NCBI RefSeq assembly: GCF_001748225.1
Contig: NZ_BDFE01000020.1
Location: forward strand, 1 to 64,000
Source of the DNA: Desulfoplanes formicivorans
GTDB taxonomy: Bacteria; Desulfobacterota; Desulfovibrionia; Desulfovibrionales; Desulfomicrobiaceae
Reading direction: 5' to 3'
Length of the DNA stretch: 64,000 nucleotides
Below the pieces are notes generated by a model, which searched no databases, had not been told where the DNA came from, and saw only the letters and a program-made list of their open reading frames with translations. Position numbers and translations under genes: made by a program. Position 1 is the first letter of the stretch. Each line of letters begins with the position of its first letter. Of the stretch, positions 26,429 to 36,207 are shown piece by piece.

Positions 26429-29086
26429 ATGGCAGAATACGCATTGCCCAAGGGCTACGAGCCCGCTGATGTTGAAGACCGATGGCTCAGATACTGGGAG
26501 GAGAACAAGACCTTTACCCCTGATCCCGCGTCTGAGAAAGATCCCTACAGTATCGTCATCCCACCGCCCAACGTCACGGGCAAGTTGCATATGGGGCATG
26601 CCCTGAACCTGACCCTGCAGGATATTTTGTGCCGGTTTTACCGTCAGCAGGGGAAGAATGTCCTCTGGGTTCCGGGGACCGATCATGCCGGGATCGCTAC
26701 CCAGAATGTGGTGGAGAAATCTCTGGCCAGGGAAGGCAAGACCCGGGACGATGTGGGCCGGGAACAATTCATTGAGCGGGTCTGGGAGTGGAAGGAGGAG
26801 TATGGCAACGCCATTTTGAACCAGATCCGGCGCATGGGCGCTTCCGTGGACTGGACCCGAACCCGGTTTACCATGGATGAGGGGCTTTCCCGGGCCGTGC
26901 GTGAGGTTTTTGTGCGTCTGTATGAGGAGGGGTTGATCTACAAGGGCAACTACATCATCAACTGGTGTCCGCGCTGTCATACCGCCCTGGCCGATATCGA
27001 GGTGGAGCACAAGGAGATCCCGGGGGGACTCTATGAGGTCCGTTATCCCCTGGCCGATGGCAGCGGTGATGTGGTCATTGCCACCACACGTCCCGAAACC
27101 ATCCCCGGCGACACGGCCGTTGCCGTGCATCCCGATGACGAACGTTACACGCATCTGGTGGGCAAAAAGCTCGTTCTGCCCCTTTTGAACCGCGAGATCC
27201 CCATTATTGCCGATCCCTATGTGGATCGCGAGTTCGGCACGGCCTGCCTCAAGGTTACTCCGGCCCACGACATGAATGACTTTGCCCTGGGCAGAAAGCA
27301 CAATTTAGAGACCATTCAGGTTATTGACGACAAGGGGATGATGACCGAGGCCGCAGGGCCCGATTTTGCCGGTCTGGATCGGTTTGCCTGTCGGGAGAAG
27401 ATCCTGGCCATGCTCGAGGAATCCGGCTTTCTGGTTGCCAGAAAGGAATATGCCCATTCTGTTGGTCATTGCTATCGGTGCAACACGGCCATTGAGCCGT
27501 ATGTATCCAAGCAGTGGTTTGTCTCCACGGCGCCTCTGGCCAAGGTGGCCCGTCAGGCTGTTGCCGACGGCAGGACCAAAATCTATCCCTCCCACTGGGA
27601 CAAGACCTATTTCGAATGGCTGGACAATATCAGGGACTGGTGCATTTCCAGGCAGATCTGGTGGGGGCACCGCATCCCGGCCTGGACCTGTCAGGAGTGC
27701 GGCAGGCTCATCGTGGCCAAGGAAGATCCCACCTCGTGCCCGCATTGCCAGAGCGCCAATCTGGTGCAGGAAGAAGATGTCCTGGATACCTGGTTTTCTT
27801 CGGCCCTGTGGCCTTTTTCCACCCTGGGCTGGCCGGATAAAACCCCGGAGCTTGCCACCTTTTATCCCACCTCCGTTCTGGTCACGGGATTTGACATTCT
27901 CTTTTTCTGGGTGGCGCGCATGATGATGATGGGCCTTCATTTCATGGATGAAATCCCCTTTGATGATGTGTACATCCACGCCCTGGTCCGTGACGCCAAG
28001 GGGCGCAAAATGAGCAAGTCGACTGGTAATGTCATTGACCCGCTGACAACCATCGACAAGTTCGGCACGGATGCGTTCCGTTTCACCCTGACCTCGTTTG
28101 CGGCCATGGGCCGGGATATCAAGCTGGCCGAGGACCGCATCGAAGGGTACCGCCATTTCATCAACAAGATATGGAATGCGGCCAGGTTTTCCCTCATGCA
28201 TCTTGACGAGACCACACCCGCTCTTGATCCGGGTACGATCAGGGGACTGCATCACGCCTGGATTTTGAACCGTCTCGAAGAGGTCAAGGCGGAAGTCAAA
28301 AAGGCCATTGAAGGCTACCAGTTCAACGAGTACGCCGGGACCATGTACCAGTTTGTCTGGCATGAGTTCTGCGACTGGTATCTGGAGATGATCAAGCCCG
28401 AGCTGTATGGTGAGGACGAGGAGGCCAAGCAGAAGGCCAGGGGGTGTCTGGGACATGTCCTGCGCGAGACCCTGATTCTGCTTCATCCTGTTGTCCCGTT
28501 CGTCAGTCAGGAGATCTGGTCCCACATGCCGGGAACAGATCAGGAGAATCTGGCCGAGGCTCTCTATCCGGTGTCGCATCCGGAACTTGCCAACAAGGAG
28601 GCTGCCAAACAGATGGCCTTTTTGCAGCAGCTTGTGGTGGCGGTCAGGAATATACGTTCGGAGCTCGGGGTGGAGCCGGCCAAAAAGGTCAACCTCCTTA
28701 TCAAGGCTGAAGGCGATGACAGCGCGTTCCTCCTGGATCACGAACAGGAAATCGCCAATCTGGCCCGTCTGGATTCCATCCGTGTGGCAGCCGAGATTGA
28801 GCCGCCCAAGGGGTGTGCCACGGCAGTAGTTCAGGGGCACGAGATCTTTGTTCCCCTGGAAGGCATGGTTGATTTTGATGCCGAATTGGCCCGGTTGTCC
28901 AAGGAGCTGGTCAAATTGACCAAGGAACTTGATCGGGTGACCAAAAAATTGTCCAACAAGAGCTTTCTGGACAAGGCTCCCCGGGACGTGGTTGCCAAGG
29001 AAGAGGCCAAGGCCAGGGAGTTTAGCCAGAAGCGGGAAAAACTCGAAGGCCTGCAGGCCAGACTTCGGGACATTATCGGAGAATAA
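26429..29086 (+). CDS. valS: Valyl-tRNA synthetase
   Basis: Charges tRNA-Val, with an editing domain that removes threonine. PPNVTGKLHMGHAL is the HIGH-type motif and GRKMSKSTGN the KMSKS loop. The editing domain spans roughly residues 200-340 (ATTRPETIPGDTAVAVHPDD). The anticodon-binding helical domain and a C-terminal coiled coil (ELARLSKELVKLTKELDRVTKK) complete the 885 residues. GGAG 6 bases before the ATG at 26429 fixes the start; a frame open from 26267 is not supported. cobA-hemD follows 2 bp after the stop, so they are co-transcribed. Confidence 0.97.
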   Translation: MAEYALPKGYEPADVEDRWLRYWEENKTFTPDPASEKDPYSIVIPPPNVTGKLHMGHALNLTLQDILCRFYRQQGKNVLWVPGTDHAGIATQNVVEKSLAREGKTRDDVGREQFIERVWEWKEEYGNAILNQIRRMGASVDWTRTRFTMDEGLSRAVREVFVRLYEEGLIYKGNYIINWCPRCHTALADIEVEHKEIPGGLYEVRYPLADGSGDVVIATTRPETIPGDTAVAVHPDDERYTHLVGKKLVLPLLNREIPIIADPYVDREFGTACLKVTPAHDMNDFALGRKHNLETIQVIDDKGMMTEAAGPDFAGLDRFACREKILAMLEESGFLVARKEYAHSVGHCYRCNTAIEPYVSKQWFVSTAPLAKVARQAVADGRTKIYPSHWDKTYFEWLDNIRDWCISRQIWWGHRIPAWTCQECGRLIVAKEDPTSCPHCQSANLVQEEDVLDTWFSSALWPFSTLGWPDKTPELATFYPTSVLVTGFDILFFWVARMMMMGLHFMDEIPFDDVYIHALVRDAKGRKMSKSTGNVIDPLTTIDKFGTDAFRFTLTSFAAMGRDIKLAEDRIEGYRHFINKIWNAARFSLMHLDETTPALDPGTIRGLHHAWILNRLEEVKAEVKKAIEGYQFNEYAGTMYQFVWHEFCDWYLEMIKPELYGEDEEAKQKARGCLGHVLRETLILLHPVVPFVSQEIWSHMPGTDQENLAEALYPVSHPELANKEAAKQMAFLQQLVVAVRNIRSELGVEPAKKVNLLIKAEGDDSAFLLDHEQEIANLARLDSIRVAAEIEPPKGCATAVVQGHEIFVPLEGMVDFDAELARLSKELVKLTKELDRVTKKLSNKSFLDKAPRDVVAKEEAKAREFSQKREKLEGLQARLRDIIGE

Positions 29087-29088
29087 TC

Positions 29089-30615
29089 ATGGCAAACGTT
29101 TATCTCATTGGTGCGGGTCCCGGAGATCCCGGTCTGTTGACCATCAAGGGCAGGGAGATTCTTGAAAGGGCTGATGTGGTCATTTACGACTACCTGGCCA
29201 ACAAGGTGTTTCTCGACTTTTGTCGCGATGATGCCCAGATCATCTATGTGGGCAAAAAGGGCGGGGATCATACCCTGCCCCAGGACAAGATCAACGAACT
29301 CATTGTGCAAAAGGCCAGGGAAGGCCATGTGGTGGCCCGCCTCAAGGGAGGAGACCCGTATGTCTTTGGCCGAGGGGCCGAAGAAGGCGAGGAACTGCTT
29401 GATGCGGGTATTGATTTCGAGGTGGTTCCCGGAGTTACGTCGGCCGTTGCCGGACCTGCCTATGCGGGTATCCCCCTGACCCACAGAAAGTACGCTTCGT
29501 CGGTATCTTTCATCACAGGGCACGAAGATCCCACCAAGGGTGAGAGCGCACACAACTGGGAATCCCTGGCCAAGGGGACCAGCACCCTGGTTTTTTTCAT
29601 GGGGGTGAAGAACCTGCCCCATATCACGGCCAATCTCATCCAGGCGGGCATGGACCCGGATACGCCGGCGGCTCTGGTGCGATGGGGAACAACCTGTCGT
29701 CATTTTTCCATGGTCTCAACCGTTGGGAATATTGCCGAAGATGCGGTCAAACAGGGGATTAAGCCCCCCTCTCTTCTGGTGGTGGGGCATGTGGTGTGCC
29801 TGCGGGACCGGTTGAACTTTTTTGAGAAACGTCCCCTGCTGGGCAAGGGGGTTGTGGTTACCCGGGCCAGAAAGCAGGCCAGTGGACTGGTTGCACGTCT
29901 TGGCGAGCTTGGGGCGTGCTGCTATGAGTTCCCGACCATCAGGATCAAGCCCCTGGATGATTACGGGCAGGTTCAAGAGGCTCTTGCCGGTTTGGACACC
30001 TATGACTGGATCCTGTTTACTTCGGTCAACGGGGTTGTGCATTTCTGGGATCAGCTGAGGCAGACCGGCAGGGACGCCCGGGCCCTGGGAGGCAGGAAGA
30101 TTGCCGCCATTGGACCGGCAACGGCCAGGGAATTGGAAGCTCGAGGCGTGTTTCCGGATTTTGTGCCTGAAAAATATGTGGCCGAATCCGTGGTGCAAGG
30201 ACTTCTGAAAAGGGGCATCCAGGGAAAAAATGTCCTTGTTCCTCGAGCGAAAAAGGCCCGAGAGGTGCTTCCCGAGGGATTGCGCAACGCCGGATGCCGG
30301 GTCGATGTGCTTCCCGTGTACGAAACCGTGCTTGCCGAGGACGGCCAGCAAGAGGTTCTGGACGGGCTTGCCAGCGGGGATATCCATTGCCTGACCTTTA
30401 CCAGTTCCTCCACCGTGGAGAATTTTTTTGCCCTGGTGGAGCCGGACGTGGTCAAATCCTTTGTGGACAAGGGACTTGCCATCGCGGTCATTGGACCTGT
30501 TACGGCAAAAACCCTTGCAACCTACGGGCTTGCTGCCCGGATTCAGCCGGAGGAGTATACGGTTCCTGCCCTGGCCCAGGCTGTGGCCGAGGTGTTGGGG
30601 AACCACCACGCATAA
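29089..30615 (+). CDS. cobA-hemD: Uroporphyrinogen-III C-methyltransferase/synthase fusion
   Basis: A 508-residue bifunctional tetrapyrrole enzyme. Residues 1-245 are the SAM-dependent methyltransferase (CobA/SUMT) that turns uroporphyrinogen III into precorrin-2: VYLIGAGPGDPGLLTIKG, RLKGGDPYVFGRGAEE and VVPGVTSAVAGPAYAGIPLTHR. Residues from about 255 are uroporphyrinogen-III synthase (HemD), which closes and inverts ring D (VVVTRARKQASGL, LFTSVNGV, LTFTSSSTVENF). The fusion carries flux from hydroxymethylbilane to precorrin-2, the branch to siroheme, cobalamin and, in sulfate reducers, the alternative heme route. It starts 2 bp after valS. Confidence 0.95.
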   Translation: MANVYLIGAGPGDPGLLTIKGREILERADVVIYDYLANKVFLDFCRDDAQIIYVGKKGGDHTLPQDKINELIVQKAREGHVVARLKGGDPYVFGRGAEEGEELLDAGIDFEVVPGVTSAVAGPAYAGIPLTHRKYASSVSFITGHEDPTKGESAHNWESLAKGTSTLVFFMGVKNLPHITANLIQAGMDPDTPAALVRWGTTCRHFSMVSTVGNIAEDAVKQGIKPPSLLVVGHVVCLRDRLNFFEKRPLLGKGVVVTRARKQASGLVARLGELGACCYEFPTIRIKPLDDYGQVQEALAGLDTYDWILFTSVNGVVHFWDQLRQTGRDARALGGRKIAAIGPATARELEARGVFPDFVPEKYVAESVVQGLLKRGIQGKNVLVPRAKKAREVLPEGLRNAGCRVDVLPVYETVLAEDGQQEVLDGLASGDIHCLTFTSSSTVENFFALVEPDVVKSFVDKGLAIAVIGPVTAKTLATYGLAARIQPEEYTVPALAQAVAEVLGNHHA

Positions 30616-30844
30616 TGGATCTTTTTTCCAGACGCGAGCAGGTCCGGTGTCGGAAGTCTGCAGTCCATAAACCGAGGCAGCACACCCTCCCGACGTGATC
30701 GACGGCTCATGGGCTGCTCCGGGTTGCAGTTTTGCAGTTCCTCGGGTGGTTCACGATCCCGACCGGTGCCGGGATGGCGGCAACGTCAACTATCCCGCTT
30801 GAAAAGGGACAGCTTTTCAGGAATCCACAGCTCAAGGAGGATCC

Positions 30845-31519
30845 ATGACCCTACCCATTGCCGTTTTGATTTCAGGCAGCGGTACCAATCTTGACGCCAT
30901 CATCCGGGCCATTGAGGCCAAGCGCCTTGATGCCCGGATTACCGTGGTCATCAGCAACAATCCCGATGCCTACGGGCTTGAGCGGGCCAAGGCCCATTGT
31001 CTGCCGTACCAGGTTATTGACCATGGGGACTATGCCTCCAGAGAGGCCTTTGATGCCGTTTTGGCCGAGGCCATCCGGGAATCAGGCGCCAAGGCCGTGA
31101 TCCTGGCGGGGTTCATGCGTATCCTCTCTCCCTCGTTTATTTCGGCTTTTTCCGGGAACGTCCTGAACATTCATCCTGCCATTCTTCCCAGTTTTGCAGG
31201 GGCCAACGCCCAACGGCAGCAGGCTGATTTCGGGGTCAGGCTGGCGGGGTGCACGGTTCATTTTGTGGATGAAAAAATGGATAACGGGCCCATTGTCATC
31301 CAGGCGGTTGTTCCGGCCTATCCCGATGACAACGGAGACACCCTTGGCCAACGCATTCTCGAGTACGAGCACAGAATCTATCCCCAGGCCATTCAATGGC
31401 TTGCCCAGGGACGGCTCAAGATCCAGGGACGCAAGGTTGTTGTTGCCAACGCAGGCAAGGCAAAGGCGTTGCCGGAAAACGGCGTGCTCATCAATCCGCC
31501 CCTTGAAGAAGGATTCTAG
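30845..31519 (+). CDS. purN: Phosphoribosylglycinamide formyltransferase
   Basis: The third step of purine synthesis, transferring a formyl group from 10-formyl-THF to GAR. The GART motif is present: AVLISGSGTNLDAII (substrate loop), ILAGFMRILSPSFI, NIHPAILPSFAG (catalytic Asn and His) and CTVHFVDEKMDNGPIVIQ (second Asp-containing signature). In the usual HPSLLP signature Ser is replaced by Ala here. 224 residues. AAGGAGGATCC gives a strong start. The 229-bp gap upstream shows no gene. Confidence 0.95.
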   Translation: MTLPIAVLISGSGTNLDAIIRAIEAKRLDARITVVISNNPDAYGLERAKAHCLPYQVIDHGDYASREAFDAVLAEAIRESGAKAVILAGFMRILSPSFISAFSGNVLNIHPAILPSFAGANAQRQQADFGVRLAGCTVHFVDEKMDNGPIVIQAVVPAYPDDNGDTLGQRILEYEHRIYPQAIQWLAQGRLKIQGRKVVVANAGKAKALPENGVLINPPLEEGF

Positions 31520-31565
31520 GCTGCTTGATGGGTGCACAGGCGGGAAAAGACCAGAGAGGCGCGGC

Positions 31566-32117
31566 ATGAACAGATTCCGTTTTGAACTGACCAAAGAGGA
31601 AAAAACGTATCTCAAGGACCTGGTTTTTGCGAGCATTGGGCATCGTCTGGGCGTGGGTCCAGCCCCGGACATGACTCCGGTGAGCCGGAAACTGACCCAG
31701 CCGTATGGTGCCTTTGTCACTCTGACCAGGAACGGGCAGCTCAGGGGATGTATCGGACATATTGTCGCCCAGGACCCCCTGTACAGGACCGTGGCCGGGA
31801 TGGCCCGGGCCGCGGCCTTTGGAGATCCCAGATTCCCGCCGGTTTCTCTGGAGGAGTTCGGGGACCTTGAGGTGGAAATTTCCATTTTGAGCCCTCTGGA
31901 GCGGGTCAAGGATCTGACAGCCATTATCCCGGGCGTTCATGGCCTGTACGTGCGTCAGGGACAACGATCCGGGCTGCTTTTGCCCCAGGTGGCAGTGGAA
32001 TGGTCCTGGGATAGGGAAACCTTTCTCGCCCAGACCTGTCACAAGGCCGGCCTGCCCCCGGATGCCTGGAAGGATGATGCCACCGAGGTGTACTGGTTTC
32101 AGGCAGAGGTTTTCTGA
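31566..32117 (+). CDS. AMMECR1-domain protein
   Basis: A 183-residue cytoplasmic protein of the AMMECR1 family. Hallmarks are GAFVTLTRNGQLRGCIGHI (the conserved LRGCIG), DPRFPPVSLEEFGDLEVEISILSPLE and GLYVRQGQRSGLLLPQVAVEWSWDRETFL. Family members are often found with MEMO or radical-SAM partners, absent here; the activity is unknown. It begins 46 bp after purN and so may be expressed with it. Confidence 0.9.
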   Translation: MNRFRFELTKEEKTYLKDLVFASIGHRLGVGPAPDMTPVSRKLTQPYGAFVTLTRNGQLRGCIGHIVAQDPLYRTVAGMARAAAFGDPRFPPVSLEEFGDLEVEISILSPLERVKDLTAIIPGVHGLYVRQGQRSGLLLPQVAVEWSWDRETFLAQTCHKAGLPPDAWKDDATEVYWFQAEVF

Positions 32118-32234
32118 GCCCCAGGAGAGAAAAAAATTTGGTATGTCCATGCGTTCACGGCCAAGAGGGCCGGACTTTTTTGCTGCACAAGCGCATGGTT
32201 GCCCACTAACACACATGCCCACAAGGAGAACAAC

Positions 32235-32729
32235 GTGGTACGAATCGAGACCAACAAGGGAACCATTGTCCTGGAACTGTTCGAAGACAAGGCTCCCAAG
32301 ACCGTGAAGAATTTTCTGCGCTACGTCAAAGACGGGTTTTATGAAGGAACCATCTTTCACCGGGTGATCAAGAATTTCATGATTCAGGGTGGCGGCATGG
32401 ATGAGAAGATGCAGGAAAAGAAGACCTTTTCACCGGTGAAGAACGAGGCGGACAACGGCTTGAAGAATGAGGCCTACACCGTGGCCATGGCCAGGACCAT
32501 GGATCCCCATTCGGCAACGGCCCAGTTTTTCATTAACACCGTGGACAACGCCTTCTTGAACCACACGGCCAAGACCGAGCAGGGTTGGGGATATGCTGTT
32601 TTCGGCAAGGTGGTCGAAGGCAAGGACGTTGTGGACGCCATCAAGAATGTGGAAACCGGAGCCTGGGGCTTTTACGAGGACGTTCCCAAGGAAACCGTCA
32701 TGATCACCAAGGCCGAAATCGTGGATTGA
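32235..32729 (+). CDS. ppiB: Peptidyl-prolyl cis-trans isomerase, cyclophilin type (GTG start)
   Basis: A 164-residue cytoplasmic cyclophilin that isomerises prolyl bonds. The catalytic and substrate-binding signatures are [33 protein letters not shown] and [11 protein letters not shown]. There is no signal peptide. The start is GTG at 32235, because AAGGAG ends 7 bases upstream and the following [15 protein letters not shown] aligns with the family. A frame reaching back to 32199 adds non-family residues. A hairpin terminator overlapping the 3' end of the convergent ychJ gene follows. Confidence 0.95.
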   Translation: MVRIETNKGTIVLELFEDKAPKTVKNFLRYVKDGFYEGTIFHRVIKNFMIQGGGMDEKMQEKKTFSPVKNEADNGLKNEAYTVAMARTMDPHSATAQFFINTVDNAFLNHTAKTEQGWGYAVFGKVVEGKDVVDAIKNVETGAWGFYEDVPKETVMITKAEIVD

Positions 32730-32794
32730 TCTTGTGGTCGGTGCGCAAAGGGAGAAGGAACCCGGGGTGGTCACCGGTTCCCGGTTTGAGCTGA

Positions 32795-32837
32795 TGCTGC
32801 GGCAAACCCCTTAACGGTGTTTGCCGCAGCATTTTTT
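32795..32837 (+). terminator. Intrinsic terminator of ppiB inside the end of ychJ
   Basis: Perfect 13-bp arms TGCTGCGGCAAAC (32795-32807) and GTTTGCCGCAGCA (32819-32831) with an 11-base loop, then TTTTTT on the plus strand. The right arm encodes, on the other strand, the last codons of ychJ. Confidence 0.92.
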
Positions 32838-33344
32838 GTACTTTTTGCCGCTCCCGCACGGACAGGGGGTGTTTCGGCCGATGCTGCGACCCGTTCCCAC
32901 GACCTGGTTTTCTGCCAGCAGATGGCCGCCAGCGTAGAGCCAGGCGCCTTCTCTTTTTTCAAAGCGGCTGCGTTCTCGAACAATGTGCTGCCTGTTGTTG
33001 TGCTCGTACCGGGCCGAGAAGATCACCGTACCCTGGATATCGTTGGCTGTTCCTGCTTCACGGCCCTCTATCTCGAGACGGGTCCAGCGTACATGCCGGG
33101 TTGACCTGGCAAGGTCATCGGGGATGAACTTGTCGTAAAGGCTGGGGATGACGGTTTGCTGCAGATAGGCATACCTGCCGGTTGCAAAGGCCGTGAAGCG
33201 CGAGCGCATGAGCGCTTCGGCTGTCTGGGGACGTGAGGTCCCTTCGAGTAGGGGGCCGCAGCAGGAGCCAAAGCTCAGGCCCGAACCACAGGGGCAGGGA
33301 CGGGGTTTTGCCTGCGCAAGAAGGTGGTGTGTGTTCATTTGCAT
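32811..33344 (-). CDS. ychJ: YchJ-family protein with two SEC-C zinc motifs
   Basis: A 177-residue protein with the YchJ/UPF0225 layout. An N-terminal SEC-C motif ([18 protein letters not shown]) is followed by the NTF2-like middle domain ([19 protein letters not shown], then [12 protein letters not shown]) and a second SEC-C motif at the very C-terminus ([16 protein letters not shown]). SEC-C motifs bind zinc and, in SecA, contact SecB and the ribosome; the role in YchJ is unknown. The final codons lie in the arm of the convergent ppiB terminator, so the sequence there is doubly constrained. Confidence 0.93.
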   Translation of the reverse strand: MQMNTHHLLAQAKPRPCPCGSGLSFGSCCGPLLEGTSRPQTAEALMRSRFTAFATGRYAYLQQTVIPSLYDKFIPDDLARSTRHVRWTRLEIEGREAGTANDIQGTVIFSARYEHNNRQHIVRERSRFEKREGAWLYAGGHLLAENQVVGTGRSIGRNTPCPCGSGKKYKKCCGKHR

Positions 33345-33425
33345 TACCAGAAGCGTTTGGATAAGAGAACCGCTTCACGAAGTCGTGGAAGCATCGCTTT
33401 TCCGTTCTTTATATGAGAGGTCCTC

Positions 33426-34421
33426 ATGATCAACATCGACAAATTGAACGCCGCCATGGACATGGCAGCCATGCCGGCTGATTTCAAATGGCGATCGTTC
33501 ATGATGCACCTTGCTGGCATGGCAACCTATGATTTTTTGACTGGTGAGCAGAAAAAACAGCTCAAGGCCCTGTTCGACCAGATCCTTGGGGAGCGGAATT
33601 ATTCCGAGGAATATTTTCGCACGATTTTCATGCGCAAGCAGAGCATTCTGGCCGCGCCCTGGAAGACCGAGCTCAAACTGGCCCTTGACGAGGCCATGGG
33701 GCGTGTCCACTCCTTCAAAAAATTGTTGCGCCAACGTACCGATGATATCCGCGATCTCGAGGAGGAGACCGTTCGGACCGTGGAGACCGAGACAAGTCTC
33801 GACGCCGTGGTGGCAAGTGTCAAGTCGGGATTTGGCGGGCTGATATCGAAGCTGGAAGACGATGCCAAAGTTCTGGTCGAAATGAGTATGACCGATGTGC
33901 TCACGGGCTTACCCAATCGCAGAGCCTTTGATCTGGCCATCCAGCGTTCTTTTAAACGGTGGAAGGACAAAGGGGGAAAACTGGCCCTGATCATGATTGA
34001 TATCGATTATTTCAAGGCCTTTAACGACAAATACGGTCATCGCATCGGCGATCAGGTTCTGGCAACGGTGGGGGCAGCTGTGAAACAGGCCTGTGGGCCT
34101 CGGGATGTTACGACTGAACGTTCTATCCTGGGCGCACGATTTGGGGGAGAAGAGTTTGCCGTTCTCCTGGTTGGCTTTGCCGCCCAAGAGGTCAAGGACC
34201 TGGCCAAAGAGCTTTGTCAACGTGTGGCTAGGTACAATTTTGTGATCCGGGATGCCAATGGTCGGATTATTGAGAATCATATCCAACTGACCATTAGCGC
34301 GGGCTCGGCCATGGCCGAGCCCGGGTGGGACAGTCCGGCCCGGCTTATTGATGCGGCAGACAGTCTCCTGTACCGGGCCAAACGTTCGGGCCGCAATCAG
34401 GTCTGTAGTCAACCCCGGTGA
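33426..34421 (+). CDS. GGDEF-domain diguanylate cyclase
   Basis: A 331-residue enzyme predicted to make cyclic di-GMP. The C-terminal GGDEF domain starts near 150 (LVEMSMTDVLTGLPNRRAFD), has the metal and GTP region LIMIDIDYFKAFNDKYGH and the active loop GGEEF at 240-244. The residues before the loop (ERSI) do not match the RxxD inhibitory site, so product inhibition through that site is unlikely. The N-terminal 145 residues are helical with no recognised sensor domain. No membrane segment is seen, so the enzyme is probably cytoplasmic. Confidence 0.92.
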   Translation: MINIDKLNAAMDMAAMPADFKWRSFMMHLAGMATYDFLTGEQKKQLKALFDQILGERNYSEEYFRTIFMRKQSILAAPWKTELKLALDEAMGRVHSFKKLLRQRTDDIRDLEEETVRTVETETSLDAVVASVKSGFGGLISKLEDDAKVLVEMSMTDVLTGLPNRRAFDLAIQRSFKRWKDKGGKLALIMIDIDYFKAFNDKYGHRIGDQVLATVGAAVKQACGPRDVTTERSILGARFGGEEFAVLLVGFAAQEVKDLAKELCQRVARYNFVIRDANGRIIENHIQLTISAGSAMAEPGWDSPARLIDAADSLLYRAKRSGRNQVCSQPR

Positions 34422-34518
34422 TGGACTCGTCTGAGCATTCTGCAGCTTTTGGGCATCAGGCAACGCTGATGCACCGTAGCTGTGCGGCATGCACCTGGCA
34501 ACAAGGGAATCTACCATC

Positions 34519-35772
34519 ATGAGCATTCTGATAACCGGCGTTCTTCATGAGAACAGGATCCAGGACATCCTGATTAAGGGCAATCACATCGTCTCCATCG
34601 GTAACCTTGCTCATGTTCAGGCGGATACGTGCATTGACGGAACAGGCAAGGCCATTTTGCCTTCGTTCATGAACGGACATACTCACGCCGCCATGACCCT
34701 GCTTCGGGGATTTGCCGATGACATGCCTCTGGGTGTCTGGCTCAAGGATCATATCTGGCCCATTGAAGCCAAAATGACAGAAGAGGATGTCTATTGGGGG
34801 GCCAAGTTCGCTTGTTTGGAGATGATCCGGACCGGGACCACATTTTTTGCAGACATGTACTGGCATTTTCCTGGAACGGCCAGGGCCGTTCAGGAGATGG
34901 GGATCCGGGCCGGGCTTTCAGCTGCGTTGTTCGATTTCGGGGACAAGGAACGGGCAAGGCAGGCCAAGGATCAGGTCGAAAAACTGTACGAGAAATACGC
35001 CTCCTTGTCCGAGCGCATCATTTTCACCCTTGGTCCTCATGCCATATATACCGTGTCCAAGGATTCCCTGGCCTGGGTGGCCGAGTATGCCGAGGACAAG
35101 GATCTGCTTATTCATCTGCATGTGAGCGAGACCAGCACGGAAGTGGAAAATTGCCTCAAGGAGCACGGGATGCGCCCGGTGGAGTATCTGGATTCTGTGG
35201 GACTGCTTTCCCCTCGGCTCATGGCCTGTCATTGCGTATGGCTGAGCGACCATGAAATGGATCTGCTCGCCCGCAACCATGTCCAGGTCATTCACAATCC
35301 TGCCTCGAACCTCAAGCTCGCCTCGGGAACATTCAGGTATCAACCCCTGGCCGACAGGGGACTCAATATCGGTCTGGGCACGGATGGGTGCGCCTCCAAC
35401 AATAATCTGGACATGTTCGAGGAAATGAAACTTGCGGCTCTGCTGGCCAAGTCGGCATCAGGTGACGCGACCGTGCTTCCGGCTGTGGATGCCTTTGCTC
35501 TGGCCACGAAAAACATGGCCGCCATGTACGGGCTGGAGTGTGGAGAAATCCGTGAGGGCATGCTCGCCGACTGCATGCTCGTGAATTTGAATCACCCCCA
35601 GCTCACTCCTGGTCACCATCTTCTCTCCAACGTCGTGTACAGTGCCAACGGGGATTGTGTGGACACGGTTATCTGCAACGGACGTGTGCTCATGGAGGAT
35701 GGTGTGGTCCCTGGTGAGGAGGAGATCACTGCCGGGTTCAGGGCGTGTGTGGACCGCTTGACGGGTGCCTGA
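34519..35772 (+). CDS. mtaD: 5-methylthioadenosine/S-adenosylhomocysteine deaminase-like amidohydrolase
   Basis: An amidohydrolase that probably deaminates MTA and SAH to the inosine derivatives, recycling by-products of SAM use. The metal-binding motifs of the family are LPSFMNGHTHAAMTLLRGFADDMPL, LGPHAIYTV, LIHLHVSET and LGTDGCASNNNLDMFEEM. It has 417 residues. The Met at 34519 begins the family sequence (MSILITGVLHE); AAGGGAATC lies upstream. The convergent small secreted protein overlaps the 3' end by 35 bp. Related enzymes act on chlorohydrolase-type substrates, but the loop sequence is MtaD-like. Confidence 0.88.
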   Translation: MSILITGVLHENRIQDILIKGNHIVSIGNLAHVQADTCIDGTGKAILPSFMNGHTHAAMTLLRGFADDMPLGVWLKDHIWPIEAKMTEEDVYWGAKFACLEMIRTGTTFFADMYWHFPGTARAVQEMGIRAGLSAALFDFGDKERARQAKDQVEKLYEKYASLSERIIFTLGPHAIYTVSKDSLAWVAEYAEDKDLLIHLHVSETSTEVENCLKEHGMRPVEYLDSVGLLSPRLMACHCVWLSDHEMDLLARNHVQVIHNPASNLKLASGTFRYQPLADRGLNIGLGTDGCASNNNLDMFEEMKLAALLAKSASGDATVLPAVDAFALATKNMAAMYGLECGEIREGMLADCMLVNLNHPQLTPGHHLLSNVVYSANGDCVDTVICNGRVLMEDGVVPGEEEITAGFRACVDRLTGA

Positions 35773-36031
35773 TGCGGGCCTTTTTGGCCTTTCCGTGGGG
35801 ATGACGATGGTTTTTGGGTGGCAAAATGATTTCGGGTGTGATAATGAGCTCTTGGGGAGAAGAGAACGGTTCTGCTTGTTCCCGGTCGGGGCCTATGGAC
35901 ATGATGGCGTCACCTGAAGTCTGGTCCTGACCTATAAACAGCGTGGGCAGGGGGGTGGATGTGGCATTGTGGGCTGAAGCGGTTCCCGTGAGTGCCAGAA
36001 TCACAAGCAGGTGTACGGCAAGGGATTTCAT
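35738..36031 (-). CDS. Small exported protein of unknown function
   Basis: 97 residues with a clear signal peptide (MKSLAVHLLVILALTGTASAHNA, cleavage after AxA). The middle is short and polar (LFIGQDQTSGDAIMSIGPDREQAEPF). The basic, His- and Pro-rich tail (PPKNHRHPHGKAKKARIRHP) could bind metal or nucleic acid. GGAG lies 9 bases before the ATG at 36031. It is divergent from purM and overlaps mtaD at its 3' end. No family is recognised; the overlap and low complexity leave some doubt that it is expressed. Confidence 0.5.
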   Translation of the reverse strand: MKSLAVHLLVILALTGTASAHNATSTPLPTLFIGQDQTSGDAIMSIGPDREQAEPFSSPQELIITPEIILPPKNHRHPHGKAKKARIRHPSSGPHTP

Positions 36032-36207
36032 GATGGTTTCTCCATGCGCTATGGATGAGCCGTTGGTGATTGGTAACACCATGCGTGCGGGGACGTTTCG
36101 CATGCAACATGGTATATGTTCTGACAGATACGCGTTATGGGATGTTTTGTCATCCATGCAACATCTTTCAGGTCATCAGGCAGGAGCAACTAAGGAGAAA
36201 GGTGGCT

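Noticed and set aside
27305-28840. 511-codon open frame on the minus strand
   Set aside because: It is a shadow of valS in GC-rich coding DNA and has no ribosome-binding site or recognisable domain.
36040-36207. Possible purine riboswitch before purM
   Set aside because: No conserved purine-aptamer loops or junction were found in the leader.
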